Assembly (NCBI GenBank): GCA_015698045.1
Contig: BLAL01000266.1
Coordinates: 1 to 64,000, forward strand
Length of the DNA stretch: 64,000 nucleotides
Direction: 5' to 3'
Source of the DNA: Rhizophagus clarus
Lineage: Eukaryota > Glomeromycota > Glomeromycetes > Glomerales > Glomeraceae
A program made the translations under genes and the position numbers. Below the pieces are notes generated by a model. It had not been told where the DNA came from and did no database searches. It saw nothing but the letters and a program-made list of their open reading frames with translations. Below are positions 54,101 to 64,000 of this stretch, one piece after another. Each line of letters begins with the position of its first letter. Within the stretch, counting starts at the first letter, position 1.

Positions 54101-55793
54101 GTTTCTTTTCTTTATGCGCACTATCCCCATATATTAATCTACTGGAATTCTTGATCCAGAGAAAGTGGTTCTTTTGCCCGTACTTGTCATCCTCAGATTT
54201 GGTTATATCTGTAAGAGCTAATAGTCGAATTTTATGTTGTCTTTTAAAGTTTTTACTAGCAATTACAGGCTTCGGAGTAGCTGTTTCTTCTTTCCATTCC
54301 CAGACACTGATGGTGATATCTGGATTCATCTCCTCAATTTTGTCAAAGATACGAGAGCAGATTGGTGTAGGCATAGGTATTCCATCTAGCTTGACAATGT
54401 CTAAGTATGGCTTGAGATTCTTAGCTCGGAAGATTCTTTCAAGATGATCTGTATGTCCATCTTGATGTGCGAAATAGCAACCTAATGCACCTTGGAGACA
54501 TTTTTCAGAAAGCTTATTTGTTTCCGGATCTATAAGTCCTTGATTGTCTGGATTAATGGTACACTTGGTATTGGCGAGCTTTTTTGGAGTGGGTATGAAT
54601 GATCCTCCTGTGCCTCGTTTTAAATTATATGCCTCAATAGATATTTCTTCAATTCGTTCGAGAGTATATCCAGATCCCTTTAGTAATGCTTCTTCAACCT
54701 GTTTATCTATTTCCCCAACAGTTAGAGTTATATGCTCATCTATATTCCCCTCTAAAAGAATTGCTCGCATCTCACCTCTATGATATTTTACTTTATAGAC
54801 TTTATTTGCGAAATCTTCTTTATCTTTTTTATCAAGTAAATACAAGCATTTTACTACTATAGCTGATTTTATTTGATCTTTCCTATGGAGCTCTGTTTGA
54901 AGAACTTCTTTTATTTTTGGTCGAGATGCTGATATAAGTTGGGGTATATATGGAGCCTCTGCATATTCATGTCCAAATACTGGAACATTAAAAGCATATG
55001 CTGGATTTTCTTCTGGATGAGGAACTATACCCACCCATTTGCTCATTAAAGATCGGTTTTGATGTGGTCTTTCTAGATCCCTACCAACTGGGCATTCTTC
55101 AAAGTAGATGTCTACTGCCGTAATAGGGTTTACTATCTTTCTTTGCTTTTTTCTGTTAGCTTGGATTGTTGGACCTGGCCCAGCTTCGGAATCTTTTTGA
55201 TTATTAGGAGATAGTGTGGGTTCTGGATCTGTTATCTCTTTTTGAACATTTTCGTATGCCTCATCATCTGCTTGTAATAGATCATGATGTAAGCGTTGAC
55301 ATTCTTTTAAGGTTTTTGGCAAATCACATTCTTCTCCAGTTACTTCAGCCCATCTTCGGCGTAATCTTGCACCCCATGTTCTCATATGTTCCCCAGACTT
55401 TCTTGCATGCCTATCAATATGAGCGTCTTGTAGCTCAACCTCGCTAGGTTTGGAAGATGTGATTACAGTTTTGGATTTGGGTAACTCCTTTTCTGGCTTG
55501 GGAACTGGAGTAGGGGTTATCTTCTCCTTTCTTCGATCCTTTCCTTTAGTATGGACTGCTGGAGCTGGGACAAGGCTTGGTGAACGAGGTCTAGATGACT
55601 TTGGTCGAATAGGTCTAGTTACCTTAGGTGTGTTTACCCTTTTTTGGTTATTATTATTCTCAGAAGGTAAACTACATTGGTTTTTTGTACTTGAATAATG
55701 CTGACGAAGCTTTTGTGGTGTAGCAAGAGTTTTGCCACAACATTCACAAATACGATTCTTTTTATCTTTTCGTACTATAATATTATGTTAAGT
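51106..55793 (-). pseudogene. polB: Polinton-like protein-primed family B DNA polymerase, decayed
   Basis: Read leftward, the gene opens with a C2H2-like finger (ICECCGKTLATPQKLRQHY, about 55740) without an ATG, then a Pro-rich linker; ATG 55385 is the first clear start. Further on are a second finger (HLCDGCFQSFPSEKSLDHHI), exonuclease Asp/Glu in VIIADFEADN, an endonuclease VII-like segment (VWDHCHITGKFRESAHRDCN), Exo II in VIFHNFRGYDSH, polymerase motif A in SYVDATNLYGHSMSQYLP, motif B in FFKLMNVSVYGKTMEN and motif C in GYMDTDSYIFE. In-frame TGA codons at 53357-53355 and 52140-52138 fall where Trp is expected, and one base appears missing near 52370 (a C run). It therefore cannot yield a full enzyme. 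Expected role: element DNA replication. Confidence 0.85.
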
Positions 55794-55892
55794 CTAACCT
55801 CTAATATATATGTAAACTTTTTCTCAATTTAAAATATTTAATCCTATTACCCCATAATGTTTAATTACTTTTATATATTTTCGAATTTATGA

Positions 55893-56129
55893 GAAAATGG
55901 GGGGGCTAAGAAGCGCCGGCCGTGCTCTGCTTGTGGTGAACCTACAAAGTTAGTCAAACCTACAGGGATTGATAATGGCCTATGTAGCTATTGTAATAAG
56001 AGCAATTATCAGATCCGGCATGTGAATATGCTTCGGGATAATAATAGATTACTGGAAAATGAAAATGCTTTGATTCGGAGGCAAATTGATGAATTGCTTC
56101 TAGAGCTATCTGCAAATAGAGCTGGTTAG
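55893..56129 (+). CDS. Zinc-ribbon-like plus coiled-coil short ORF, no ATG in frame
   Basis: The open frame 55893-56129 (79 codons) reads KKRRPCSACGEPTKLVKPTG, DNGLCSYCNKSNYQIRHVN and then a coiled coil RDNNRLLENENALIRRQIDE. The CxxC..CxxC spacing suggests a zinc ribbon. The only nearby ATG (55897) is in a different frame and is followed by a run of seven G, a likely indel site, so the copy may be frame-shifted at its start. It lies head-to-head with polB; the equivalent position in the first tail has another Cys-rich ORF. Confidence 0.45.
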   Translation, partial: ENGGAKKRRPCSACGEPTKLVKPTGIDNGLCSYCNKSNYQIRHVNMLRDNNRLLENENALIRRQIDELLLELSANRAG

Positions 56130-56229
56130 TCCCTCCTTTGACCAAGGACTGCAGGATAAATAGACTGTGATTATTTTTTTGAATCTAGAGAGAAAAAAGA
56201 AGGTGAAACTTAGAGGTGAACATATCTTG

Positions 56230-57670
56230 TGTACATATGCTCCACACCTTTGGTGCTCCGCAACTGTGAACATTATATGTCTGCCCTAGAGGTGGGACTT
56301 GTTGAAGGCGCGTTACAGAGGTAAGATTTATAATACATAGAGGGCTGGGCCGTTAAGGCGCTTTGCAAGGCGCGTTGCATGAGACTTAATAGTGATATTT
56401 CGCTAGGCGAAATTTTTTTACACCCTTGCGAAACAAGATAGCCTAACTTTATTGTTTCCATGTTTTGGTTACATGCTCCGCATCTACGATACTCCGCAAC
56501 TCTGGCATTCATATTTGCCTCATATATTAGCATACTTTAGAATTAATGGTAGCATAGGTCAAAAAAATATAGCATCCACATTCGCCCATTCGCCCTAAAG
56601 GGCTGGCTCATGTTCCTGCTATATTTTTTCTCCTAACGGCATCCGCATCGCCCTAAAGGGCTTATGCTCCTGCCTGTTCTCAACTACCTATATATTGTAT
56701 GCTATTAGAGGTTAGACTTATTTATGTTTGCCCTAGTGGTGAGATTTAGAGGTGAGACTTTGAGGTGAGACTTAAATATATTCGCCCCTAGTGGTAAGAC
56801 TTTGTGGTGAGACTTATTTGTTTTCATATCTTGTGTACTTGCTCCGCAACTGTGAACATTATATGTCTGCCCTAGAGGTGAGACTTATTTTTTTTCGCCT
56901 AGAGGTTAGACTTTGAGGTTAGACTTAGAGGTTAGACTTATAGGTTAGACTTAGAGGTTAGACTTTTTTGTCTTAATAATTGCATAAAGAAAATGCTTTC
57001 AGAATGGTTTCTTGTATATCACTACTTCGGGTTAGACTTTTGAGGGTAGACTTTTTTTGTCCTTATGTTTGTGAAAATAAATCGACTTTAGAATGGTTTT
57101 CAGCATATCAAGAAATTAATGGTATACTACAATATGCTCAATACTTTTTTAATCAAGAATTTGGTTATCCGGACAGGATAAATCTAACCTCTACGAGGTT
57201 AGACTTATCCTGGATTTGTTTACATTAATAAATTAGCTCTAGAATTAATTCTAGGATAACATAAAAATATGGTATGCAAATTAGGCTTGACAGGTCAAAC
57301 CCCGAACACACTCGGACACTTCGGTCCTCGGTGTTCAGGGTTCTCCTAAGGGGCAAGCAATATGGCATACTTTTTTCATTATATTATTTAGGATTAAAAA
57401 GAGGCCAGCGTGTTAACAAAGATGGTGTACATCTTGATCTTGGAAACTTAAAATTTGGGTAAGGGAAATATGTTAACAGAATTTGAGCCCATCATGATTT
57501 TAAGCTTGAATTCGATATTGGATTTCGATATGATTCCTGGTCTTGTAGGAATAATTTGAGGTTTAATAAAGATATCAAAAATTTTGTATACGAAGAGCAA
57601 CGCCCAGACTCCGTATACTTTGTATACGCCTATCTTTGAAATCTGTCCCAGAACCCCCAGATTTGGCTAT
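56230..57670. repeat. Polinton-like element tail, copy 2
   Basis: Contains GCTCCGCA-type units near 56240, 56470 and 56830. A cluster of GAGGTTAGACTTA / GGTGAGACTTA short repeats lies at 56700-56970. A coding trace STLEWFSAYQEINGILQ is at 57085, a hairpin at 57174-57212, and AGAATTAATTCTAGGATAAC at 57240. CGGACACTTCGGTCCTCGGTGTTC and the GTTAACAAAGATGGTGT block follow. All recur in the same order at 3240-4110. The inverse TAAGTCTAACCTC at 55790-55806 marks the polB side. Confidence 0.6.
57174..57212. repeat. 18-bp hairpin in element tail
   Basis: Arms 57174-57191 and 57195-57212 pair at 17 of 18 positions around a TAC loop; the arm contains the element's own repeat motif TCTAACCTC / GAGGTTAGA. 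Confidence 0.75.
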
Positions 57671-58004
57671 ATTAATATGACAATATTCAAAAGTAAAAAA
57701 TCATGTGATTTTCCCTTATGGCCTGTAAGCGAAATTTGCCAAGAAAATTTTATTATCTGATACATACCACCCATACGAAAAACATGAATATATATGAAAT
57801 CGACTGCCGGGGTCACTTTATTAATATAGGAAAAAAATGATATTACATATATAGTTCTATCTATTCAGAATCTACATTTGAACTATCTTTATTTCTTTTG
57901 GATCTAACTGAGAGCGCATTAAGTAGTAAAGACATATTAACTATTAAAATGTTCTGCAGAATTAGCAGAGTCTTTACAAAATTTGTTACAGTAGACAGAT
58001 CTGA

Positions 58005-59680
58005 TTATTGCACAGAGATTTCTGCTTCATAAAGATAGTAATAACGATGCACATTTTCCACATCTCTGATAAGAACATTTAAGCGCATTATTCGTCTGGC
58101 AACTTGTATTCTAATAATTCCAAATTCACCTTTATCCGGTCCAGACGATTTATGCACCCAATACATCCCATTATTGGTTTCGCGCCATAACTTTATTTCA
58201 TCATCCTTTTCCTTCTGCGATGTGCAAGATAAGCATGAACTTTCAACATATATGAGCTCGTATTTTTTTCCATCATGCTTCATTACAAACATGATGTCTG
58301 GCCATCTTCCTGTCCGCCCTTCATCTTTCCTATCCGCACTAGCTGAACTTTGTCGTTCAGCACTAAAAGAATATTAATATTAGTCTAGAGGTTTTGAAAT
58401 ACCACTTTCCTAATTATATTATAACTTACCTGCTGACATAAGACGACCTTCCTAAAGGAAGACCTTTTAATGTGGCCCGAATAGCAGGAACTATTACATT
58501 AGTCACATAAGTACCTTCATTTTGTGATTTCGCAAACTCGGAGCTAAAGGCAGGATTATTCCATGAATTGTTTAGAGAACCCAAAATTCTTGATGTGACA
58601 TCTGCAAGCTCCTCATCTGATTCTTTCCATTTCCCATTATGCAAAAGTTTTTGTGATAAAACGCTTATATTACTCTCAGCAAAGTTAATTATGAATTCAT
58701 CACATTTTTCCCATATAATTCGTGAAAGTGATGAAGGAACCATATCTTCTACCGGTTTCTAAAGATAGCATAATGATAAATTAAAATAAAGTCTAGCGCT
58801 AGATCAAAAAGCATGTGATTGTATATGAAAAAAAGAATTTTACCATAAAAGATTCTCTCAGCCGTTCTGGTAATGCTTGCACCAGATCTGAATCATCGCT
58901 AATTATTTGGTTGGCCAGAGGATCTTTCCAAGTCAACTCAGAAATAGACACTGCATTTACACCCAAAAATAAATGCTGGTAAAGCTGTGAGGTATCTTTT
59001 CTGAGTTTACCCTTCAGTGCCTTAATATTTTTTTCAATTTTGTTTGAAGTAAAAGGCCTTTCCCCATTCGTTTTCACCGTACTGATATTACATAAACTAC
59101 AGACTGTTTTAAAGCCAATTTTGAACTAACGCAGACATACAATTAATTAGCCTGGGCATATATATTAAAAAATTATCAAAAACGCATGCGCTGTCAGATT
59201 AAAATAAAGCCCTATTCTCGTATGGTTAGCTACTCCAATACTCAAATAAAGACTTTATGTGACACTAAAATAACCACATTGAATTAAGCATACACCTATA
59301 GCCTAACTACCCTCCACACTGCCGAGGAAAGAATCCTGTGAGTGGGTTAATAGGATATTTAGTCTATTATGCTCTCTCCCTCAGAATGGTATCACTGTCT
59401 GTGTTATTCATCACTCAAATAAAAATTCCAGTCACCAGTAACTCAAAGCTTAATATCTTACCTCTGATAGAACTTCAAGAAGAGTAGTATGACGTGAGGA
59501 GCCTTGTTCATATTGATTCTTCACAAATGCTACAGCCCGCTCGATAATACTTTTCAGCTTGTTTTGAGATATCCATGGATTGTCTTCAATCCCTTGATAG
59601 ATAACAGACCCAGCGGTAATGTCCTCTTCCTCGGCGTTTAACAAGAAATTGTAAATTTTAGTATATAAGTCGGTAGGCAT
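58005..59680 (-). CDS. Lineage-expanded nuclease-like / effector-family gene (at least four exons)
   Basis: Exons inferred: ATG 59680-59462 (MPTDLYTKIYNFLLNAEEED; donor GAG|GTAAGA), about 59080-58844 (KGKLRKDTSQLYQHLFLGVN, ELTWKDPLANQII; donor ATG|GTAAAA), 58758-58430 (KPVEDMVPSSLSRIIWEKCD, QNEGTYVTNVIVPAIRATL; donor CAG|GTAAGT) and 58362-58005 (AERQSSASADRKDEGRTGRW, PDIMFVMKHDGKKYELIYVE, KLWRETNNGMYWVHKSSGP). Exons 2-3-4 join in phase. PDIMF..ELIYVESS with a downstream Lys-rich KLWRE recalls a degenerate PD-(D/E)XK core. The exon 1-2 intron is long (about 380 bp) and the simple splice is out of phase, so an exon may be missing or the gene damaged there. A remnant of exon 1 is at 6510-6692. 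Confidence 0.65.
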
Positions 59681-60341
59681 GGTAAAAAAGAATTTACAAG
59701 GTGTAAAAATACTCAACTCCAATATACTACCCAGCTGTTTTAAATCTCTCCATTCACATTCATAGTGAGGAAAGAGATAGGAGAAATATGCAAGGTACTT
59801 TACGCCAAAAATTTTGTGTTAGAGAATAAGGGCATGTGAAATGTGCATTGAAGATCTCGACATTTTCAAAGGCGCTGGGGATAATGCATATACATTCTTT
59901 TTTTTTTATTTCACTTGCCCGACCGCTCAGTAATAAAGACCTAGTAACATTATATAATATACTCTGGACAAAATCTAGTAGGAATAGCCTGTAACCTGGG
60001 AGGAAATAAACTCATAAATAAATGCTATTCAGATATATAGGGAAAAAAATTCGAAATATTCTTGGGGGTTGATTTCTTATGTGTGAAAATTAATTTGTCG
60101 CACAAGCAGTCACACAGAGTTACAGATGATTTGCGGTGTATCACTCATTACATCATATATACTTTAACGAGGATCAAAAATGTGTTTATTATATCACGCA
60201 TGCATACAGCTGTATTTTATTAAGATGCAGTATTATTCGAGATTTCACAAGTGATACAGACTCGAACACTCAAAGCCTTGCAAGCTATAGTCGTTTGACT
60301 GGTTGTCTGGCCGATCTTTTCCCATCATTGATTAGCACCGT
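59681..60341. repeat. Intergenic; 59760-60260 is an inverted copy of 5700-6340
   Basis: No gene. The tail adjoining the IQ-gene copy (60230-60341) matches 37640-37769, and the rest is the reverse complement of the 5.7-6.3 kb block. Confidence 0.6.
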
Positions 60342-60956
60342 CTATATGCCCATTTTTTTATTTCGAGAATCTTCTAACCATGCTTTATGTTTATACCACC
60401 AGTCACTAGTTAGCCGACTATGGGATTTTATGGATTTTATATCACATGGTCTCAACATGTCCTTTCTAACAAAATACCTAAAAATGCGATTTTCTTCAGT
60501 ATCAAGATAATATTTGGGATTCTGTGTCCATTTTACCATGATAGGCTATTCAAATACACCAGAAAGAAGTTCATAACCTTCTTATTGTAATAATTTTTTA
60601 ACAGGTTCAATGCTTAACCAATTTAATCAGTACGCTAATTGTTCTCGTTTCTCTTCTGCCAAAGTTCTAGCACCATATAAGGTGAGCCCATATAGATAAT
60701 TTAAACGATAAATTTTCATGTTAAATTTTATTAGTTCCCCATTAATATAATAAAAATACTCATCACGAAGAATAATACCTAAATACTTCCATCTATTAGG
60801 AGTACCATCATTCCTCACTGCCTCCCAAATCCATTTTGCCAAAGATTCAGGTCTCTTCTTATAATTCCTATAAGCTCGCTGGATAACTGTTGCATAGAAA
60901 TTTTCAAAGCTGTAATTATAGTATTTAGGAATCAAGAATCCCCAAGGTCGCTTCAT
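60342..60956 (-). pseudogene. IQ-motif protein family, second copy, inactivated
   Basis: Starts at ATG 60956 (MKRPWGFLIPKYYNYSFENF) with the IQ-like VIQRAYRNYKKRPESLAK. Aligned to the intact gene at 38387, a TAA at 60584-60582 replaces CAA (Gln) and a TAG at 60548-60546 replaces TGG (Trp in FEWPIMV). An insertion or rearrangement near 60690 replaces part of the middle. The C-terminal 65 residues remain nearly identical (MVKWTQNPKYYLDTEENRIF). Confidence 0.75.
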
Positions 60957-61184
60957 AGATCTTCCTGAAATACTTTATTAAAATATATATTGGAGGATCT
61001 AACCCAGAATAGGCAGATCATACATAGTGCATATAAAGCATTTCACAATTATACTAGGCGATCATGTATGCAGATTATATAGCGCAAAAAAAAATAAAGT
61101 ATAAGTTATACATTGCGCCTTTAGCTAAATGATATTAATCTTCAATAGCCTATAATTAATATATTTCTCAGTCAGTTAAACCAG

Positions 61185-62075
61185 TTAAACGAATGTGATT
61201 TTTGTACCATCTCTTAATCTTAATGCGGGCACTCCGTTTTGATTAAGATGGTCTATAGATGGTAATAAGTTATTTTGTTTTGCATACCGAGATGAAATAA
61301 ATATTTCACTTGTATTACTTCTATGCGTAATGCCTCTCGGCCAATTCGATGACTGATAAGAAGTTGGTAGAATCATTTCTTGCCTGGCAGGTGAAACACG
61401 AAATGGATTTAAATCTGGAGCACTTGGCATAGTATTTTTTGCCATGGTCGCTTTAACCTGCCTATATGTTTCATAGCTAGTTGAACGTGCATCAAGATCA
61501 TATGATACAGATGCCAATTTATCCTTTTTTGAGTGTAAGGTAGATTGGGAGAAAAGCTCTAGACGAAGACGATTAATTTTAGCCTCTTCCTCTAATATAT
61601 ATTGCTTATATTGCCAGATCTGAAATTCCCTTCTATCAATAGATTGGAGAATTTCATTTCTTCTCGCATGTTCATTTGAAATACTATTTTCAGAAATGTA
61701 TCTTTTCAAGTGGTTATCTTGATAGGTTATGGGATGACTACCACGGCCATTTTCAGATATGAAAACTAAAGAGTCACATACACTACAATATATGTAATTT
61801 GATGAAAGACCATGGACTCTATCACTTCTTTCAATTAAATTTTCATACATCGTAATATATCCATTCCCAGAAAGGGTTCCACCTCTTGAAGAATGGTGCT
61901 CTTCTAGTAGTTTCCTGAATGGATCACGAACACAAGAGCACCACATTTCTGGTGTTTTGTGATCATGTCTATCTGCTAAAGGGAATAATTTTTCAAGTAT
62001 TCTTGTATATTCATCAGAGCATCCACTATTCCATGCCTCAACTAGCTTAGAATAGCCTCTACTATCTAAATCCAT
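61185..62075 (-). CDS. Gene A paralogue, copy 2 (296 aa), unknown
   Basis: ATG at 62075: MDLDSRGYSKLVEAWNSGCS. It has a Cys pair in YIYCSVCDSLVFISENGRG and a helical Arg/Glu-rich middle (IDRREFQIWQYKQYILEEEA). The C-terminus SNTSEIFISSRYAKQNNLLP .. LRLRDGTKITFV is shared with gene A at 38502. The N-terminal two thirds differ from copy 1, suggesting fast evolution or domain exchange outside the conserved tail. The upstream 42-bp element is conserved. It is followed by the IQ-gene copy. Confidence 0.6.
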   Translation of the reverse strand: MDLDSRGYSKLVEAWNSGCSDEYTRILEKLFPLADRHDHKTPEMWCSCVRDPFRKLLEEHHSSRGGTLSGNGYITMYENLIERSDRVHGLSSNYIYCSVCDSLVFISENGRGSHPITYQDNHLKRYISENSISNEHARRNEILQSIDRREFQIWQYKQYILEEEAKINRLRLELFSQSTLHSKKDKLASVSYDLDARSTSYETYRQVKATMAKNTMPSAPDLNPFRVSPARQEMILPTSYQSSNWPRGITHRSNTSEIFISSRYAKQNNLLPSIDHLNQNGVPALRLRDGTKITFV

Positions 62076-62134
62076 ATTAGTATTTTGGTAGATTATAATA
62101 GATTATACCGATTTTATAGTTTATAGCCAATTTT

Positions 62135-62176
62135 AGCTGATTTAGCAATATTATACTCTAATAAATATCAGATTCA
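62135..62176 (-). promoter_or_regulatory. Conserved 42-bp upstream element of gene A paralogue
   Basis: Matches 39420-39461 with about two differences and lies 60 bp upstream of the ATG. Confidence 0.5.
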
Positions 62177-63022
62177 AATTTATACGGATTTGCTGGTTAA
62201 GCAGTTTTAATGAATTATAGCGGTTTTATTGATTCGTAGCCAATTTAGTGAGACTACATATTGCTAAACTCAGATTCATTTTTCTGTAGCAAAGAAAAAA
62301 AACTCGATACATGAATAGATCTAATTATTTCTCAAACAACATCTAATATATGGCAATATATTTGTCTGAAATCTGTATATAACGCGCTTGTGAAAGCTTA
62401 TCTATAAAATACCCAAGTGCCATTTCTGTATATTGGTAATAACAACCTGATAGGTATTCTGGAGCTGAATATACAGTAAAATCCGCCTCTGGGGCTCCAC
62501 GTAATATTAATTTTCATACCATTTAGTTTATTAGGTACGAGCTATAATTCAATTTTTATATAGAAGGCATTGTTTATATAGATTTCGGGTAATGGCTAAA
62601 TTACAAGTTTGTATCACATGAGATCTGCCAGTTCTACGACAGTTCCTCGATAGTTCTAGGAGAGTTCCAGGAGCTGGTGAGTTTCCATAAATCACGAGAT
62701 GATCAGCCAATCAGATTATGTATAACTAAAAAAAAGAAATAACCGGCATAGCTCATGGCGCAGTATTTATTTTTTTAAATTGCCAAGGCGGGACACCATG
62801 TCACCAGGGCGCAGTATTATGATCTGCCGAAAGAAATGATTACGAAGCATACATTTAGCAGTGATCGTCAATACATGGTTAAAAATTACCAGCTCGATAT
62901 GGGCAAAATTTTTATAAAATGCTTTATTAATATATTTGAAATACAACTACAAGAAAACACTATTTTTCTAATTGCCGAGGTGGGACACCATGTCACCAGG
63001 ACGCAGTAAAATGGGCGCAGTA
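62177..63022. other. Intergenic with duplicated segments
   Basis: 62614-62720 matches 39575-39685. A 38-bp direct repeat (GCCRAGGYGGGACACCATGT and flanks) lies at 62779-62816 and 62971-63008, 192 bp apart. No gene. Confidence 0.5.
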
Positions 63023-64000
63023 TTACGCAGTTCCTTTGGAACTTGCTCCTTTTAAAACTTTGGCAATTACATAATCGGTATCATCTACAGTTAGATTTAA
63101 GATGAAACCAGGAGGGATAGATTTTACCTGCGCTATTTTTTCTTTGCCTATAGTATTGAAAATTCTAAACATCTTTCGGGCTCTTTCTATTCTTTTTTTC
63201 AAAGCATCATCAGAGAGTTTTGTCTCAGGAATTTCCTTTCTAACCTCACTTTTAACCAAAGCCCTGGATCCTTCTATACCATAGGTGGGTTTTAATTCCT
63301 TGTATCGATTAAATAAAGCTCCCTCAAAATCAAAATAGCTGGAAATAAGACCTTGAAATGCATCTTCGTTTTTAGATTCAGCGCTGTCAATCTTATTGGA
63401 TAATTGCAAAAAAATACCACCAGCTTCAACCACGTCATTTGTTTCTTCCAAGTTTCTACCAACATCGGAAATATCTGTCATTAATTCTTCGATAAGTTTT
63501 TTTAGTGTACTCGATACCTTTTTCCCACCGGTCTTTTTAGCTTTTTTGCTCAAGGATTTTTTGGTAGATGGCTCCCTAGTACGTTTTTTCTATGCACTAT
63601 CTAGTGGGATTTCCAAATCATCGGCTGGAGTGCAGGTAGGACATCTTTTGCATAGATCGTTAATGCAATCTAAATGCACAGCGTGACTACAGGATAAAAA
63701 GACAGTATCTTTCTGGAAATCTATAATGATCTCTTCAGCATTTCTCACATATAGGGTGTTGGATTTATCCGTTAGAGTCCTTTGAAATCGAGTCATCCAA
63801 ATTTTCGGAATTACCAGGTGTAGTGCTAACAACCTCAATAGGGCTGGTTGCCTGGTCAGAAGTTTCTTTAATGATCTGAATAGAGCTTGATGCCTTGTCA
63901 GTAGCCTTGGACGAACTTTGCTCCTCTTCGCTAAATAATCCAAGTTGGTTCATATAAATTTCATTAGCGTCCTCACTCACTGGAGTTGCATTTTCCAAGT
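63023..64000 (-). pseudogene. RING plus 'RKIYxLF'-domain protein, second copy, broken and cut by window end
   Basis: From the right edge the N-terminal frame (ENATPVSEDANEIYMNQLGL) ends near 63765. The RING-like part (FLSCSHAVHLDCINDLCKRC) is in another frame and ends at a TAG (63592-63590). The frame then resumes with KKRTREPSTKKSLSKKAKK, and 63553-63023 encodes the shared C-terminal domain (FDFEGALFNRYKELKPTYGI, KKRIERARKMFRIFNTIGKE). It corresponds to the C-terminal part of the RING gene at 39906-41636. One frame change and one nonsense codon disable it, and a leading Cys of the RING appears lost (LYVRNAEEI). Confidence 0.65.

Overview
The window is AT-rich eukaryotic DNA with short spliceosomal introns (GTAAGT-type donors, TTTTAG or TACAG acceptors), dense relics of mobile elements and lineage-expanded gene families. 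The mix of Crinkler-type (CRN) effectors, SAM-domain/nuclease genes, Polinton-like integrase and protein-primed DNA polymerase, Ty3/Gypsy elements and a DUF7869-like element is what I associate with arbuscular mycorrhizal fungi (Glomeromycotina), most likely a Rhizophagus. That assignment is inference. No bacterial features (operons, Shine-Dalgarno sites, CRISPR) are present.

Layout. 0-4 kb: decayed right part of a Polinton-like element: a gag-like coiled-coil gene (-) divergent from a DDE integrase (+), then a repeat-rich tail. 5-6.7 kb: an inverted, decayed copy of a gene block that recurs at 59.5-61 kb. 7.2-9.8 kb: a complete TIR-bounded 2.6 kb DNA transposon with a decayed DUF7869-like gene. 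10-13 kb: gene relics. 13.4-16.1 kb: two tandem-repeat arrays. 17-23 kb: a tnp2-like transposase gene lacking its middle, a Myb/SANT-like gene with a hidden spliced Arg/Ser/His repeat exon, and a six-exon gene. 23.4-24.1 kb: another satellite. 24.65-34.20 kb: a young, nearly complete Ty3/Gypsy retrotransposon inserted into a coiled-coil gene.

34-50 kb: an effector-like island with two SAM genes (each with a nuclease-like C-terminus), an intact three-exon CRN gene, a standalone CRN-type ubiquitin-like gene, a three-RING protein, a coiled-coil relative and a broken F-box/LRR gene. 51-57.7 kb: a decayed Polinton-like polB plus a tail paralogous to that at 3-4 kb. 58-64 kb: a nuclease-family gene and a second copy of the IQ-gene / gene-A / RING block seen at 37.8-41.6 kb.

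The most unusual object is the Gypsy element. Between its zinc-knuckle Gag and its aspartic protease it encodes a Nudix domain with a complete Nudix box. It carries an intact three-exon gene on the antisense strand, which I reconstructed by splicing (307 aa), and a sense accessory ORF just before the 3' LTR. That ORF resembles, by eye, a domain in the nearby RING and coiled-coil genes. Many relic ORFs are broken by single nonsense codons explainable as C-to-T or G-to-A transitions, and three of these are directly visible by comparing paralogous copies inside the window. All homology calls are from reading the sequence; no database search was run.
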